A stretch of 64,000 bases of DNA from Chloroflexi bacterium UBA6077. GTDB lineage: Bacteria > Chloroflexota > UBA6077. Shown piece by piece: positions 42,649 through 52,160 of the stretch. Each line of letters starts with the position of its first letter. The stretch's first letter is position 1. Position numbers and translations under genes: made by a program. The DNA lies in the NCBI GenBank assembly GCA_002436065.1, contig DIXP01000118.1, forward strand, positions 62,001-126,000, read 5' to 3'. The notes beneath the pieces were generated by a model that saw only the letters and a list, made by a program, of their open reading frames with translations, was not told the DNA's origin and did no database searches.

Positions 42649-43781
42649 TTCGACAGGTATCCTTCCAGCCTCTTCAGTGCTTCCGCAATGCGCTCCACTG
42701 AAGTCGCATAGGAGAAACGTATATAGCCCTCCGCGTTACTGCCAAAGTCGACCCCCGGCGCAACCGCCACGTGGGCCTTCCGGAGGATGTCGAAGGCGAA
42801 CGCCTTTGAATCCGAGGTGTATTTTCGGGCATTCACCAACACGTAGAAGGCCCCCGTGGGCGGGTGAGGGATCTCAAAGCCGAGCTTTCGCAGCCCCTCC
42901 AGCAGGAACAGCCGCCGCTCCGCATAGGTCTGCTTCATCCTCTCGACCTCGGCCCCAGCCTCCCTCAGCGCCGCGACGCCGGCCCACTGGACGAAGTCGC
43001 TGGCCGATATGAAGAAGTTCTGATGGATCTTCTGCATAGGCCGGATCACATCCGGCGGGGCGATGACGTAGCCCAGCCTCCAGCCGGTCATGGCGTACAG
43101 CTTGGAAAAGCCGTTCAGCACGCAGGCCCGGTCGGTGTATTCCAGGATGGAGTGCTCCTCCCCCTCGTATACCAGGCCGTGGTAGATCTCGTCGGACACG
43201 ACCATCGGGCCCATCCCACCGATGGCTGCCAACCGGTCGGGGCTGAGCACTATCCCCGTGGGGTTGGCTGGAGAGTTGATCATGATTGCCTTCGTCCTGG
43301 GGCTCAGCTTCTCGCGGATCCTCTCCGCCCTCACCTGATAGCCCTCCGACTCCAGCACATCCACGAAGACGGTCTTACCTTCCGAGAAGGTGACGTCGTT
43401 CGGATAGCAGGCGTAGTAGGGGTTGGAGAGGATCACCTCGTCGCCCTTCTCCAACAGCACGGAGTACAGCATGAAGAGGGCGGGGGAGGTACCGCAGGTT
43501 ACCAGGATCTGGTCGGGGTTGACCTCAACCCGGTAGCGCTTATGGTAATCCTCACTGATCGCCTCCCGCAGCTCTCGGACGCCAAGGCTGTGGGTGTAGT
43601 GGGTCTTGCCGTTCCGCATGGCTCGAGCCGCCGCTTCGATGATGCAGGCTGGGGTATCGAAGTCCGGCTCGCCCACCTCCATGTGGACCACATCGATGCC
43701 TTCCCTCTGAAGCCGCTGGGCTTCCTCCAGAACCTCCATCACCAGAAACGGAGAAACGTCGGTCCTTTTGCACTCTGACAT
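42642..43781 (-). CDS. class I/II pyridoxal-phosphate aminotransferase
   Basis: This 379-residue aminotransferase of fold type I starts at ATG 43781 with GGAGGT upstream. GEPDFDTPACIIEAAARAM binds substrate. NSPANPTGIVLS and VVSDEIYHGLVYEG carry the Asn and Asp/Tyr that hold PLP. The Schiff-base lysine is in LNGFSKLYAMTGWRLGY, and RFSYATS holds the substrate-carboxylate Arg. Specificity (aspartate, alanine or other) is not clear. Confidence 0.92.
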   Translation of the reverse strand: MSECKRTDVSPFLVMEVLEEAQRLQREGIDVVHMEVGEPDFDTPACIIEAAARAMRNGKTHYTHSLGVRELREAISEDYHKRYRVEVNPDQILVTCGTSPALFMLYSVLLEKGDEVILSNPYYACYPNDVTFSEGKTVFVDVLESEGYQVRAERIREKLSPRTKAIMINSPANPTGIVLSPDRLAAIGGMGPMVVSDEIYHGLVYEGEEHSILEYTDRACVLNGFSKLYAMTGWRLGYVIAPPDVIRPMQKIHQNFFISASDFVQWAGVAALREAGAEVERMKQTYAERRLFLLEGLRKLGFEIPHPPTGAFYVLVNARKYTSDSKAFAFDILRKAHVAVAPGVDFGSNAEGYIRFSYATSVERIAEALKRLEGYLSKC

Positions 43782-43812
43782 GGGAACGGGAGACCTCCTC
43801 TGAGAGGGGTTC

Positions 43813-43841
43813 GTGGCGTTGAAGCCCGGCTTCAACGCCAC
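43813..43841 (-). terminator. hairpin after glycosyltransferase gene
   Basis: GTGGCGTTGAAGC (43813-43825) pairs exactly with 43829-43841 across a 3-base loop, just after the glycosyltransferase stop in the minus direction. Confidence 0.6.
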
Positions 43842-43853
43842 AGGTTCGGCCGA

Positions 43854-44984
43854 TTATAGCACCTTCGTCCGCTCGATCACCTCGCGGTACAGTTCCAGGT
43901 GCCGCATGGCGGTCCGCTCCACCGACACGTACTCGGCGTAACGACGCGCCTTCTCGCTCAACTCCACTCGTAGCGGCTCGTCCTGAAGCAGCCTCACCAC
44001 AGCGTCGCGGAATCCCGCCGCATCGTCGGGATCCACGATCAATCCGGCATCGCTGGACTCCACGTAGCTCCGCAGTCCGCCCACGGCGCTCGCCACGACC
44101 GGGGTCCCGACGGCGCAAGCAGCCATGGATGGCCCCGAGGCCGCGGCCGATTGGTAGGGCAGCGCCAGGACATCGAAGCTGGCCACCAGCTCCAGAAACC
44201 CCTCGCTATCCAGAAGCACGGGGAGGTCCAGTATGGAATACCTGCGTTCGCTCGAGTGAATGGTCTCTCGCAATTCCAAACTACACCGTTCGCCCGTCTC
44301 ACTACCCGGGCGGGGCGCGCAGGCGACCACCAGGAGGGCGTTCTCCGGAGCGCGTTCCGCGATCTCCGGCCAAAGCCTCACGAACCAGTCATACCGCTTG
44401 TACCACTCCGGATAACCCACCATCCCCACCACTAACCTGCCCGGATAGCCAAACCTCTCCTTCGGTTTGGGAAAGAACGCCTGCGTGGGCGCCATATGGG
44501 GTATGATCCTAACTTCGCCCGATGGCTTGGCGGCATGGGGAGTATGGACGATGGTGGCACCCAGCAGCGAGCCAATGGCATCGATGTAGGCCAGCCGATC
44601 GGCGACTCCCTCGTTGTCCGAGTGCATCGTCATCACCGTAGCTTGACCCAACAGCCTCCAACGGAAAAGGGATGAAGCTAGTTCGAAGGCATCCGCCGCC
44701 CCCGATCCCAACTGCTCCTCGTACCGATGGCGCGAAAACAGCCCATATTCAAACTGGATGTGGACCACGTCCGGCTGAAGATCGGCCACCTTCCGCTCCA
44801 GAGCTGTATACCACTCCGGCCGTGTCAGGTCGATCACGGGGTGGACGCCATACGATGGTTTGGCATCGGTATGGCAGATAACCTGCACGTCGTGACCCTG
44901 GCGGCGCATCTCCTCCACCAGGGGACGGCTGTAGGTGTAGATCCCGCAGTGTCTATCCCAACTAGTGACCATAGCGATTCTCAC
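43854..44984 (-). CDS. glycosyltransferase, group 1 type
   Basis: This 376-residue GT-B protein starts at GTG 44984 with GGGGGAG upstream (VRIAMVTSWDRHCGIYTYS). The phosphate-binding domain contains GMVGYPEWYKRYDWFVRLW, and the motif corresponding to E-x7-E is LALPYQSAAASGPSMAACA, with a weaker acidic pattern than classical GT4. Hairpins separate it from the neighbouring genes on both sides, so it is probably a single-gene unit. Substrates are unknown. Confidence 0.85.
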   Translation of the reverse strand: MRIAMVTSWDRHCGIYTYSRPLVEEMRRQGHDVQVICHTDAKPSYGVHPVIDLTRPEWYTALERKVADLQPDVVHIQFEYGLFSRHRYEEQLGSGAADAFELASSLFRWRLLGQATVMTMHSDNEGVADRLAYIDAIGSLLGATIVHTPHAAKPSGEVRIIPHMAPTQAFFPKPKERFGYPGRLVVGMVGYPEWYKRYDWFVRLWPEIAERAPENALLVVACAPRPGSETGERCSLELRETIHSSERRYSILDLPVLLDSEGFLELVASFDVLALPYQSAAASGPSMAACAVGTPVVASAVGGLRSYVESSDAGLIVDPDDAAGFRDAVVRLLQDEPLRVELSEKARRYAEYVSVERTAMRHLELYREVIERTKVL

Positions 44985-45018
44985 GGCGCTCCCCCCATGA
45001 AATGCTCTGTACGACAGA

Positions 45019-45045
45019 ACACGCCTCTCGCATTGAGAGGCGTGT
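45019..45045 (-). terminator. hairpin after alpha-glucan phosphorylase
   Basis: ACACGCCTCTC (45019-45029) pairs exactly with 45035-45045 across loop GCATT; CAG/CTG extends the stem past one bulged base. It lies between the phosphorylase stop and the next minus-strand gene. Confidence 0.6.
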
Positions 45046-45113
45046 CTGCTGTGGTTATCTGCGCTAAATCCTGCTAACAGGAATTATACCCTGTATCAGG
45101 GTAAGCCGCAAGT

Positions 45114-47678
45114 TCACTGCGCCCATAGGATTAGCCCCGGCTCGTAAGGATTGGCCAGGTCTTCATGCTTCGGTAGAATCCTGAGGGCGTAGCCCCGCAG
45201 GCCACTGATGGAACAGGGGATCGAGCCGATAAAGGCGGCGGTCCCGTCACTGTTCCGTTCCAGGAAGATCATCGGTATGGGCATACCGTCACGGATCTCC
45301 AAGTTCGCGTCGACAGGCCCCTGGTACAGCTCCACGGAGACATCCTCGGGCCTCAGACTTCCCAACTGGACATCGGCCCGAACCTCCACCAGAGAACCCA
45401 CCGTCACCTCGCTGGGGACATCGACCTCCACGTTCGCGATACGAAGTTCCGGCCATCGACCGCGGACCTCCACTTTCCAGCGAGCCAATTCCTTGGCCCT
45501 GGCGATGCTGTCCGATAGCAGCGTGCGAGACCGCGCGGCCGAGGGAATATACATTTGCTCCACATACTCCTCCACCATCCGATGAGTGTTGAAGATGGGG
45601 CAAATGGCCTTCAGGGAACTCTTCATCTTGGCGGTCCAACCCCTGGGAATCCCATCCTGACCCCGATCGTAGAAGAGCGGGACGATCTCCTTCTCCAGCA
45701 GATCGTAGGTGGCATTGGCCTCCACCTCGTCCTGGTAGGCCTGGTCCTGATAGACCTCCCCCCGGCCGATGGCCCACCCCACGTTGGGGTTGTAGGCTTC
45801 ACACCACCAACCATCCAGGACGCTCAGATTCATCCCTCCGTTGAAGGCCACCTTCATCCCACTGGTACCGCTGGCTTCCAGGGGTCTCCTGGGAGTGGTC
45901 AACCACAGGTCCGCTCCCTGCACCAGGTAGCGAGCCACCACCATGTCGTAGTCCTCCAGGAACACGATCTGGCGGCGGAACTCATCCTGTCGGGCAAAAT
46001 GGATGACCTGCCGGATCAACTCCTTACCAGGATTGTCGTGGGGATGCGCCTTTCCCGCGATGATGATCTGCACGGGGCGGTCTCTGTCGTTCAGGATCCT
46101 GGCCAGCCGATCCTGATGGCGGAACAGTAGGGTAGCCCGCTTGTAGGTAGCGAAGCGGCGGCTGAACCCTATGGTGAGAGCTTCGGGGTTCAGCACCTCC
46201 GTCGCCGTTTCGATCTCGCTCTGGGAGGCGCCTCGCCTCTCCAACTGCCATACCAGCCTCTCCCTGGCGAAGCTCACCAGCCTCTCCCGACGGCGCTCGT
46301 GGGATCGCCACAGCTCCTCGCCTGGGATCTTGTCGACCCCCTGCCAGGCAGCGGGGTCCGCCGGGTCCTGTTTCCACCTGGGACCCAAATACCGATCGAA
46401 GAGAGGGCCTATATCGCGACCGGCGGTCCAGGTGGCGGCGTGCACACCATTGGTGATGGAGCTAATGGGTATCTCGCTCTCAGGCACCCCCGGCCACACC
46501 TTCTGCCACATCTTCCGAGAGACCTCGCCGTGCAGCGCGCTCACCCCATTAGCCTTGCTGGCGAGACGAAGGGCCAGGACCGCCATGGAGAGCGGCTCCT
46601 GCTCATCGCTGGGATCCTGGCGACCCAGCCCCATGAACTCTCGATGGGTCAGTCCTAGCGAGCGGTAGTACCCACCAAAGTATCGCTCGATCATGTCGGG
46701 ATAGAAGACGTCTATGCCGGCGGGCACCGGCGTGTGGGTCGTAAAAACACTCCCGGCGGCAACTGCCTCCCTGGCCTCGGCGAAGCTCACGCTCGCCGAC
46801 TGCATCACCATCCGGATCCTCTCGAGGGCCAGGAAGGCGGCGTGCCCTTCGTTCATATGGCAGACGGTGGGATCGATCCCCAGCGTCGTCAGGGTGCGGA
46901 TACCGCCGATCCCCAGCAGGATCTCCTGTCGCATCCGCATGTCCATGTCACCACCGTAGAGGCGGTCGGTCACATCCCGATCCTCGGGCCGGTTCACCGG
47001 TATGTTGGCGTCCAGCAGATAGAGCGGCACCCGCCCAACCTGGACGTGCCATACCTGAGCACGGGTTACCCGACCAGGAAACTCCACCTGGATCACCACT
47101 GGGGAGCCGTCGCTCCTACGCTCCAATGTCAGGGGCATTGTGTAGAAATCGTTGTCGGGATACAGCTCACCCTGCCACCCATCGGCGTTCAGGTACTGCC
47201 GAAAGTAGCCCTCCTGGTATAGGAGACCCACCCCTACCAGCGGCACGCCCAGGTCGCTGGCCGACTTGAGATGATCCCCAGCCAGCACCCCGAGGCCTCC
47301 AGAGTAGTTGGGCAATGACTCGGAGATACCGAACTCCATGGAGAAGTAGGCGACCTCGAGATCCTCGGGCGCTCCCACAGTCCGTCGGAACCAGGTCTTC
47401 TTGGAGTTCATGTATTCGTCAAACTGCTCGGTAACTCGGCTCAACTGGGCGAGAAAGCTGTCATCGTTGGCCGCCTCCTGCAGCGTTTCCTGGCGCAGCA
47501 TACCAAGCATCTTTACTGGGTTGTGCCTGCACACCTCCCACAGATTGAAGTCCAGCCGCCTAAACAGCTCGAAGGTCTCGTAGTCCCAAGACCACCGGAG
47601 GTTGTAAGCCAGTTCACGCAGCTGCTCCAGGCGAGGAGGCAGCGAGGGAGTCACCATGAAGGTGCGAATCGGCCGCAT
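45114..47678 (-). CDS. glgP: alpha-glucan (maltodextrin/glycogen) phosphorylase
   Basis: This 854-residue GT35 enzyme releases glucose-1-phosphate from alpha-1,4-glucans. The N-terminal DUF3417 region begins LPPRLEQLRELAYNLRWSWD, typical of the short phosphorylase group. VAYFSMEFGISESLPNYSGG and LGVLAGDHLKSASDLGVPLV shape the active site. The PLP-binding lysine is in EASGTSGMKVAFNGGMNLSV. AAGGAG lies 13 bases before ATG 47678. It probably mobilises storage glucan. Confidence 0.94.
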   Translation of the reverse strand: MRPIRTFMVTPSLPPRLEQLRELAYNLRWSWDYETFELFRRLDFNLWEVCRHNPVKMLGMLRQETLQEAANDDSFLAQLSRVTEQFDEYMNSKKTWFRRTVGAPEDLEVAYFSMEFGISESLPNYSGGLGVLAGDHLKSASDLGVPLVGVGLLYQEGYFRQYLNADGWQGELYPDNDFYTMPLTLERRSDGSPVVIQVEFPGRVTRAQVWHVQVGRVPLYLLDANIPVNRPEDRDVTDRLYGGDMDMRMRQEILLGIGGIRTLTTLGIDPTVCHMNEGHAAFLALERIRMVMQSASVSFAEAREAVAAGSVFTTHTPVPAGIDVFYPDMIERYFGGYYRSLGLTHREFMGLGRQDPSDEQEPLSMAVLALRLASKANGVSALHGEVSRKMWQKVWPGVPESEIPISSITNGVHAATWTAGRDIGPLFDRYLGPRWKQDPADPAAWQGVDKIPGEELWRSHERRRERLVSFARERLVWQLERRGASQSEIETATEVLNPEALTIGFSRRFATYKRATLLFRHQDRLARILNDRDRPVQIIIAGKAHPHDNPGKELIRQVIHFARQDEFRRQIVFLEDYDMVVARYLVQGADLWLTTPRRPLEASGTSGMKVAFNGGMNLSVLDGWWCEAYNPNVGWAIGRGEVYQDQAYQDEVEANATYDLLEKEIVPLFYDRGQDGIPRGWTAKMKSSLKAICPIFNTHRMVEEYVEQMYIPSAARSRTLLSDSIARAKELARWKVEVRGRWPELRIANVEVDVPSEVTVGSLVEVRADVQLGSLRPEDVSVELYQGPVDANLEIRDGMPIPMIFLERNSDGTAAFIGSIPCSISGLRGYALRILPKHEDLANPYEPGLILWAQ

Positions 47679-47760
47679 TTCTCGATCAATCTCCTTTCAA
47701 TGGAGAAGACCACTGGATGGTCAACAACATTCTAACAGGACGGCCCGGATTCGGACACTC

Positions 47761-47769
47761 TGCTACAAT
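47761..47769 (+). promoter_or_regulatory. possible extended -10 promoter
   Basis: TGCTACAAT matches TG-N-TATAAT at all but one -10 position and could drive the gene at 48006. The leader would then contain both repeat arms. Confidence 0.35.
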
Positions 47770-47774
47770 CTAGC

Positions 47775-48004
47775 TATCAGCCATCAGCCATCAGCTGTCA
47801 GCTTCCAAGCGAGCTGTATGGCGGAGTTGAGAACCCGTTTCTGACCGCAGAGTGCGCAGAGAATGCGGAGGTCGCCAATGATGGATGTCACTGCCCGCTC
47901 CGTATTCTCTTCGGCCGGGATGAAGAAAACCGCGGTCGGCATTTTGCTGATAGCCGACGGCTGAGTGCTGACAGCTAATGTCTGATAGCTGACTGCTCAC
48001 AGCT
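47775..48004. repeat. inverted pair of AGCTGA-type repeats
   Basis: The left block, 47775-47805 (atcagccatcagctgtcagc), and right block, 47946-48004 (gctgacagctaatg, ctgatagctgactgctcac), are related in inverted orientation and enclose about 140 bases. The arrangement recurs at 58309-58468, again just before a plus-strand gene. Confidence 0.6.
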
Positions 48005-48005
48005 A

Positions 48006-49184
48006 ATGGAGTCGTACATGAGAGGTCAACCCGCGACCAGCCGAGAGCTGCGCCGGGAACGGATGGCGGGCAACTGGGGAGGAGCCAGCGAGCACATCGG
48101 ACGCCAGTGGGAGGAGATGGGGCTCAGGATGCTCCAGAACAGGCTGGACGTCCAACTCCCCTGGCCTGTGAAAGGGTATATACCGCGCCAATTGGTGGCG
48201 CTGGCGGGAGACGAAGCCCTACAGTTGGCCCTCTCTCGCTCCGGCCTGCCCAGTCCGGACGTGGTGGTCATGCTGGAGGGATCCGGTGGCAGACCAACTC
48301 TGCAGGCGCTGGACTTCAAGTGGAACCTGGAGTTCGCCTCCTACGGTCAGATCTGCTCCGAGGCCCTGACAGCCCTTCTCCAACGCGCCGTGGCGCCGCT
48401 GGATGCCCTTCTCCAACAAACCTTGGGCCTGGATCCTCGGGACCTGCCGGTCCTGGACGGGCTACTGGCGGCACCGGATCTGCCGGTGAACCGATGGTTC
48501 CTCACGTCCGACCGAAACCTGCGCCAGGAATATCCGATCGAATCGCGCGAGGTCATATTCGAGACAGTGAGCCCAATGGAGTTCTTTGGCCCCCTCCCGG
48601 GCTGGGGGCTCGCCACCCTCCTGGCTCAAACGGACAGGTCCACCACCCGACTGCAGACCCTCGAGGGGGCGGAGCACTACTACCGGGTGGGCACCGGCCT
48701 CCTTGGGGCGGTGACCCAACTCCAGGTCTCCATCTTCGTCCGGCACCCGGCACCGGTGGACGCCAAGACGGCCTTCGACTGGCTGCGTTCCAGGATCCGC
48801 CCACATGCTTCCATCGGTTTCCTGCAGCATAGCGAGAAACTGATGGCGGCTCGGAGTCAACTGCTTTCCCGCCTGCGAGCCCTGAGCCGATCCCCCTACC
48901 GCTTCTCGAACCTCACGGAGACTCTGAAAGGTCTGGGCATCGTTTTGCCCGAAAAGGAGGATGGACTGCCATCTCAGGAGCGGGAGCGATGGGGAGAGAT
49001 GCTACGGAGGGTAGCCACGGAACACAAAGAACTGGTCTACCGCACCGGACTGCGGTTAGTGCAGAGCGGCCTCACCGACGCCGAGACCCTGAGCCGAATG
49101 GAATCCGACTACCGTCGCTTCGCCGACCGCGCACGTGCCCACGCCGAGAAGCTGATAGCAGCATCGCTCGCCGCCCAGGGGTAG
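48006..49184 (+). CDS. hypothetical protein, unknown function
   Basis: This 392-residue soluble protein starts at ATG 48006, directly after the repeat block. A second Met at residue 5 (MRGQPATSRELRRERM) is possible. No signal peptide or membrane helix is seen. A segment PDVVVMLEGSGGRPTLQALD then FKW has an Asp/Glu strand followed by D-x-K, reminiscent of PD-(D/E)xK nuclease folds, but this is speculative. The C-terminal 120 residues are helical and highly charged. The protein looks real from length and codon use; I do not recognise the family. Confidence 0.7.
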   Translation: MESYMRGQPATSRELRRERMAGNWGGASEHIGRQWEEMGLRMLQNRLDVQLPWPVKGYIPRQLVALAGDEALQLALSRSGLPSPDVVVMLEGSGGRPTLQALDFKWNLEFASYGQICSEALTALLQRAVAPLDALLQQTLGLDPRDLPVLDGLLAAPDLPVNRWFLTSDRNLRQEYPIESREVIFETVSPMEFFGPLPGWGLATLLAQTDRSTTRLQTLEGAEHYYRVGTGLLGAVTQLQVSIFVRHPAPVDAKTAFDWLRSRIRPHASIGFLQHSEKLMAARSQLLSRLRALSRSPYRFSNLTETLKGLGIVLPEKEDGLPSQERERWGEMLRRVATEHKELVYRTGLRLVQSGLTDAETLSRMESDYRRFADRARAHAEKLIAASLAAQG

Positions 49185-49226
49185 ATGGTCGTTGCCGAAA
49201 TAGACATACCGATCGCAGCCCTGAAG

Positions 49227-49265
49227 GGCCGGGTTAACCTGCGGATTCCGGTAGTTAGCCCGGCC
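49227..49265 (+). other. hairpin in the leader before the M16 gene
   Basis: ggccgggttaac (49227-49238) and gttagcccggcc (49254-49265) pair over 12 positions with one G-T pair. It lies 43 bases after the preceding stop and may be its terminator. An ORF from ATG 49185 covering it has no clear coding character. Confidence 0.4.
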
Positions 49266-49398
49266 GTTTACGGCCGAGATGTGTCAGGTTTATTGGTTCA
49301 CGGCCATGTACCCCTGGCCCGGAAGCTGCATGTTCAACTAGAAGCAGCAAGAGAGAGTCTTTGCCGTCTCCATCGCCAGTTCTACAGGAGCGATAAAA

Positions 49399-52119
49399 GT
49401 GAGCAATACAGTAGTTACCCGCACGGTACTCTCCAACGGCCTGACCGTTATCGCCAAGGAGATCCATCGGGTCCCCATAGCCAGCTTCTGGGTGTGGTAC
49501 CGGGTAGGTAGCCGCAACGAGTCCATAGGAACCACCGGTATCTCCCATTGGGTGGAACACATGATGTTCCAGGGCACTCCGAAGCTGGGCAAAGGTGAGA
49601 TCTTCGGCAAGGTCTCCGCTAATGGAGGAGTCCTAAACGGCTTCACCTGGCTGGACTACACCGCCTACTTCGAGACCCTCCCTATCAAGAGATTGGAGCT
49701 GGCACTTGACATCGAATCGGACCGCATGGCCAACTCCCTCTTCGATCCCGAGGAGGTGGAGCGCGAGCGGACTGTCATAATCTCGGAGCGGGAGGGAAGC
49801 GAGAACTCCCCCACCTTCTTGCTCGCGGAGGAGATGGGTGCCGCCGCCTTCGCGGCCCACCCGTACGGCCACAGCGTCATCGGCTGGAAGTCCGATCTCC
49901 AGCAGATGACCAGAGAGGAGCTGTACTCTCACTACCGCACCTTCTACAGTCCCAACAATGCAATCGTGGTGGCGGTGGGCGACTTCGACACAGACACCCT
50001 GTTGGGCATGGTGCGGGAGCGCTTCGAGCAGATACCCAGCGGCCCCCCCGTCCCCAGCGTGCGGACGGTGGAGCCGCCGCAGCGCGGAGAGCGCCGGATC
50101 ACGGTACGCTACCCGGCAGGGGCGCCGTTCTTCGAGGTGGACTACCATTCACCAGCCGTCTCTGACCCCGACGTCTATCCGATGCTGCTGCTGGACGCGA
50201 TCCTGTCGGGGGGAAAGCCCATGGGGATGTTCGGCTCCAGGGGCACCAGGATGGGCCGAAGCTCCAGGCTCTATCGCGCCCTCGTCGACAGCGGCCTGGC
50301 AGGCGGCGCCGATTCCTCTCTGTCCCTCACCAAGGACCCCTACCTCTTCGGCATCGACGCCACCCTGAACCCGGGCGTATCCCTTGAAACGGTTGAGAAG
50401 ATAGTGTTTCAGGAGGTCGAGAGGCTTCAGCAGGAGGACGTGAACGAGGAAGAGATGAACCGCGCTCTGAAACAGGTGAGGGCACAATTTGTCTACGCCT
50501 CGGAGTCGGTGACGGACCATGGGTATTGGCTCGGCGCCACGGAAACCATCGACAGCTTCGAGACCTACATGGGTCTCCTGGATAGGATCGAGGCGGTCTC
50601 AGCGGCGGACGTGCGGGGGGTGGCCCAGAAGTATCTTGTCGAGGCAAACCGCACGGTGGGGTGGCTGGTCCCCACCGGCGAGTACGGCAACGGCGCGGGG
50701 AGCTCCGCCGACTCGGTAGCCGTGAGCGCCGGCCGGCCCTACTTCTACTCCCTCCCGGACCAGAGCGCGCCGCGCATTGGGTACGAGGCGACAGCCACCG
50801 CCGCTCCTCACTCAGCGCTCATCACCCATCACTCAGCACTCGGTACTAGCTATTCGGGCCAGGGGATCGCCCTGCCGATCCACCGGGAGCAGCTCGAAAA
50901 CGGCATCGTCGTGCTGGTCAGCCAGAACCCCACCAGCCCGCAGGTGATCGTGCGAGCCAACTTCCTGGCCGGCAGCGTCTTCGACGCCGAAGAGAAGAGC
51001 GGTCTCGCCCGATTCACGGCGCCAATGCTGATGCGTGGCACGGAGGCCCGCTCTTTCCAACAGTTGAGCGAGGTGACGGATAGCCTCGGCATGAGCCTCA
51101 GCGTGGACGCCGGTCGGCTGATGGCCCAAGCGGGAGTCAGATGCCTGAAGGAGGACCTCCCCAGGGCGATGGAGCTACTGGCGGAGACCTTGCTGCTCCC
51201 CACCTTCCCGGAGGAGGAGATGGAGAGGCTGCGTGCTCAGTTCATCACCGGGCTCAGGCACCAGGATACCAACCCCCGGTCGGTAGCGGAGCGTCGCTTC
51301 CTGGAGGAGCTGTATCCCGAGGGTCACCCCTACCGCCTGTGGCCGATGGGGTCCGAGGAGACGGTGGGCCGGATTGGTAGGAACGACCTGCAAGGGTTCT
51401 ACAGACGCCATTTCCGCCCGGACGTCCTCACCGTGGCCGTCGTTGGCGACATCTCACCCGCCGAGGCTGTGGGGCAGATTCGCCGGATCCTGGGTAGCTG
51501 GCAGGCCCAGGGGGAACCAGCAAGGCTGGAGATACCGCCGGCGCCGCTGCCCGCTAGCAAGACCATCGAAGTGGCTGTGCCGGGCAAGTTCCAATCCGAG
51601 ATCGTCATGGGGCTTCCGGCGCTTTCCCGCGAGGATCCGGATTACTATGCCCTGCGGCTGGGCAATCTGATCCTCGGAGAGCTGGGACTGTCCGGCCGTT
51701 TAGGGGCCAACATCCGCGACCAGCAAGGTCTGGCCTATCACGTCTCCAGCGACCTCCAGGCCAGCCTCGGCCCCTCCGCCTGGGCCATGCGGGCCGGAGT
51801 CAACCCCACCAATGTCGAGAGAGCGGTCGAGGCGGCCGTGCGAGAGATCGAGCGCTGGAGAACGGAGCTTGTAACCGAAGTTGAGATCGTCAACGGCAAG
51901 AGCTTCCTGACGGGTAGCCTACCTATTGGCCTGGAGACCGACGACGGAGTGGCTCAGGTCCTGCTGGACATCGAGTTCTACCAGTTGGGCCTGGACTACC
52001 TGCTCAGGTATCCGGCCTTGATCGAAGCAGTCACTCCTGATAGCATCCGCGAGGCGGTCCGGCGTTGGATCCATCCAGATCACCTGGTTACAGTGGTCGC
52101 TGGCCCTGAACGGGCGTAG
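49399..52119 (+). CDS. M16 family metallopeptidase, two fused M16 units
   Basis: This 906-residue protein joins two M16 (pitrilysin-type) halves. The first has the zinc site H50-x2-E53-H54 (GISHWVEHMMFQGT), with the downstream Glu in ERTVIISEREGS, and should be catalytic. The second half (from IHREQLENGIVVLVSQNP, about 495) lacks HxxEH and probably serves structure or substrate binding. The linker around 470-486 is encoded by a simple repeat. GTG 49399 is the start, with AGGAGCG upstream. No signal peptide is evident. Confidence 0.9.
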   Translation: MSNTVVTRTVLSNGLTVIAKEIHRVPIASFWVWYRVGSRNESIGTTGISHWVEHMMFQGTPKLGKGEIFGKVSANGGVLNGFTWLDYTAYFETLPIKRLELALDIESDRMANSLFDPEEVERERTVIISEREGSENSPTFLLAEEMGAAAFAAHPYGHSVIGWKSDLQQMTREELYSHYRTFYSPNNAIVVAVGDFDTDTLLGMVRERFEQIPSGPPVPSVRTVEPPQRGERRITVRYPAGAPFFEVDYHSPAVSDPDVYPMLLLDAILSGGKPMGMFGSRGTRMGRSSRLYRALVDSGLAGGADSSLSLTKDPYLFGIDATLNPGVSLETVEKIVFQEVERLQQEDVNEEEMNRALKQVRAQFVYASESVTDHGYWLGATETIDSFETYMGLLDRIEAVSAADVRGVAQKYLVEANRTVGWLVPTGEYGNGAGSSADSVAVSAGRPYFYSLPDQSAPRIGYEATATAAPHSALITHHSALGTSYSGQGIALPIHREQLENGIVVLVSQNPTSPQVIVRANFLAGSVFDAEEKSGLARFTAPMLMRGTEARSFQQLSEVTDSLGMSLSVDAGRLMAQAGVRCLKEDLPRAMELLAETLLLPTFPEEEMERLRAQFITGLRHQDTNPRSVAERRFLEELYPEGHPYRLWPMGSEETVGRIGRNDLQGFYRRHFRPDVLTVAVVGDISPAEAVGQIRRILGSWQAQGEPARLEIPPAPLPASKTIEVAVPGKFQSEIVMGLPALSREDPDYYALRLGNLILGELGLSGRLGANIRDQQGLAYHVSSDLQASLGPSAWAMRAGVNPTNVERAVEAAVREIERWRTELVTEVEIVNGKSFLTGSLPIGLETDDGVAQVLLDIEFYQLGLDYLLRYPALIEAVTPDSIREAVRRWIHPDHLVTVVAGPERA
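50805..50853 (+). repeat. CTCAGCACTCATCACTC-type simple repeat in the M16 linker
   Basis: Degenerate tandem units (ctcactcagcgctcatc, acccatcactcagcactc) encode APHSALITHHSALGTS between the two M16 halves without breaking the frame. The unit type is like repeats usually found between genes. Confidence 0.6.
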
Positions 52120-52132
52120 GGAGCTGAGAGCC

Positions 52133-52160
52133 GGAGGCCCCACAGCGAGTCGGGGCCTCC
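52133..52160 (+). terminator. hairpin after M16 gene
   Basis: GGAGGCCCC (52133-52141) pairs exactly with 52152-52160 across a 10-base loop and is followed by ATTAGCATACTCTT, 14 bases after the stop. Confidence 0.6.

Larger units (their letters stand above)
47679..48005. other. divergent intergenic region with repeats
   Basis: Both genes are transcribed away from this region. TAGAAT reading leftward (near 47730) is a possible phosphorylase -10. An inverted pair of AGCTGA repeats and a relic of the accgcagagtgcgcagaga repeat family fill the right part. Confidence 0.4.

Noticed and set aside
49185..49511. Small ORF between the unknown gene and the M16 gene
   Set aside because: It contains a strong hairpin, lacks coding composition and overlaps the M16 start in another frame.
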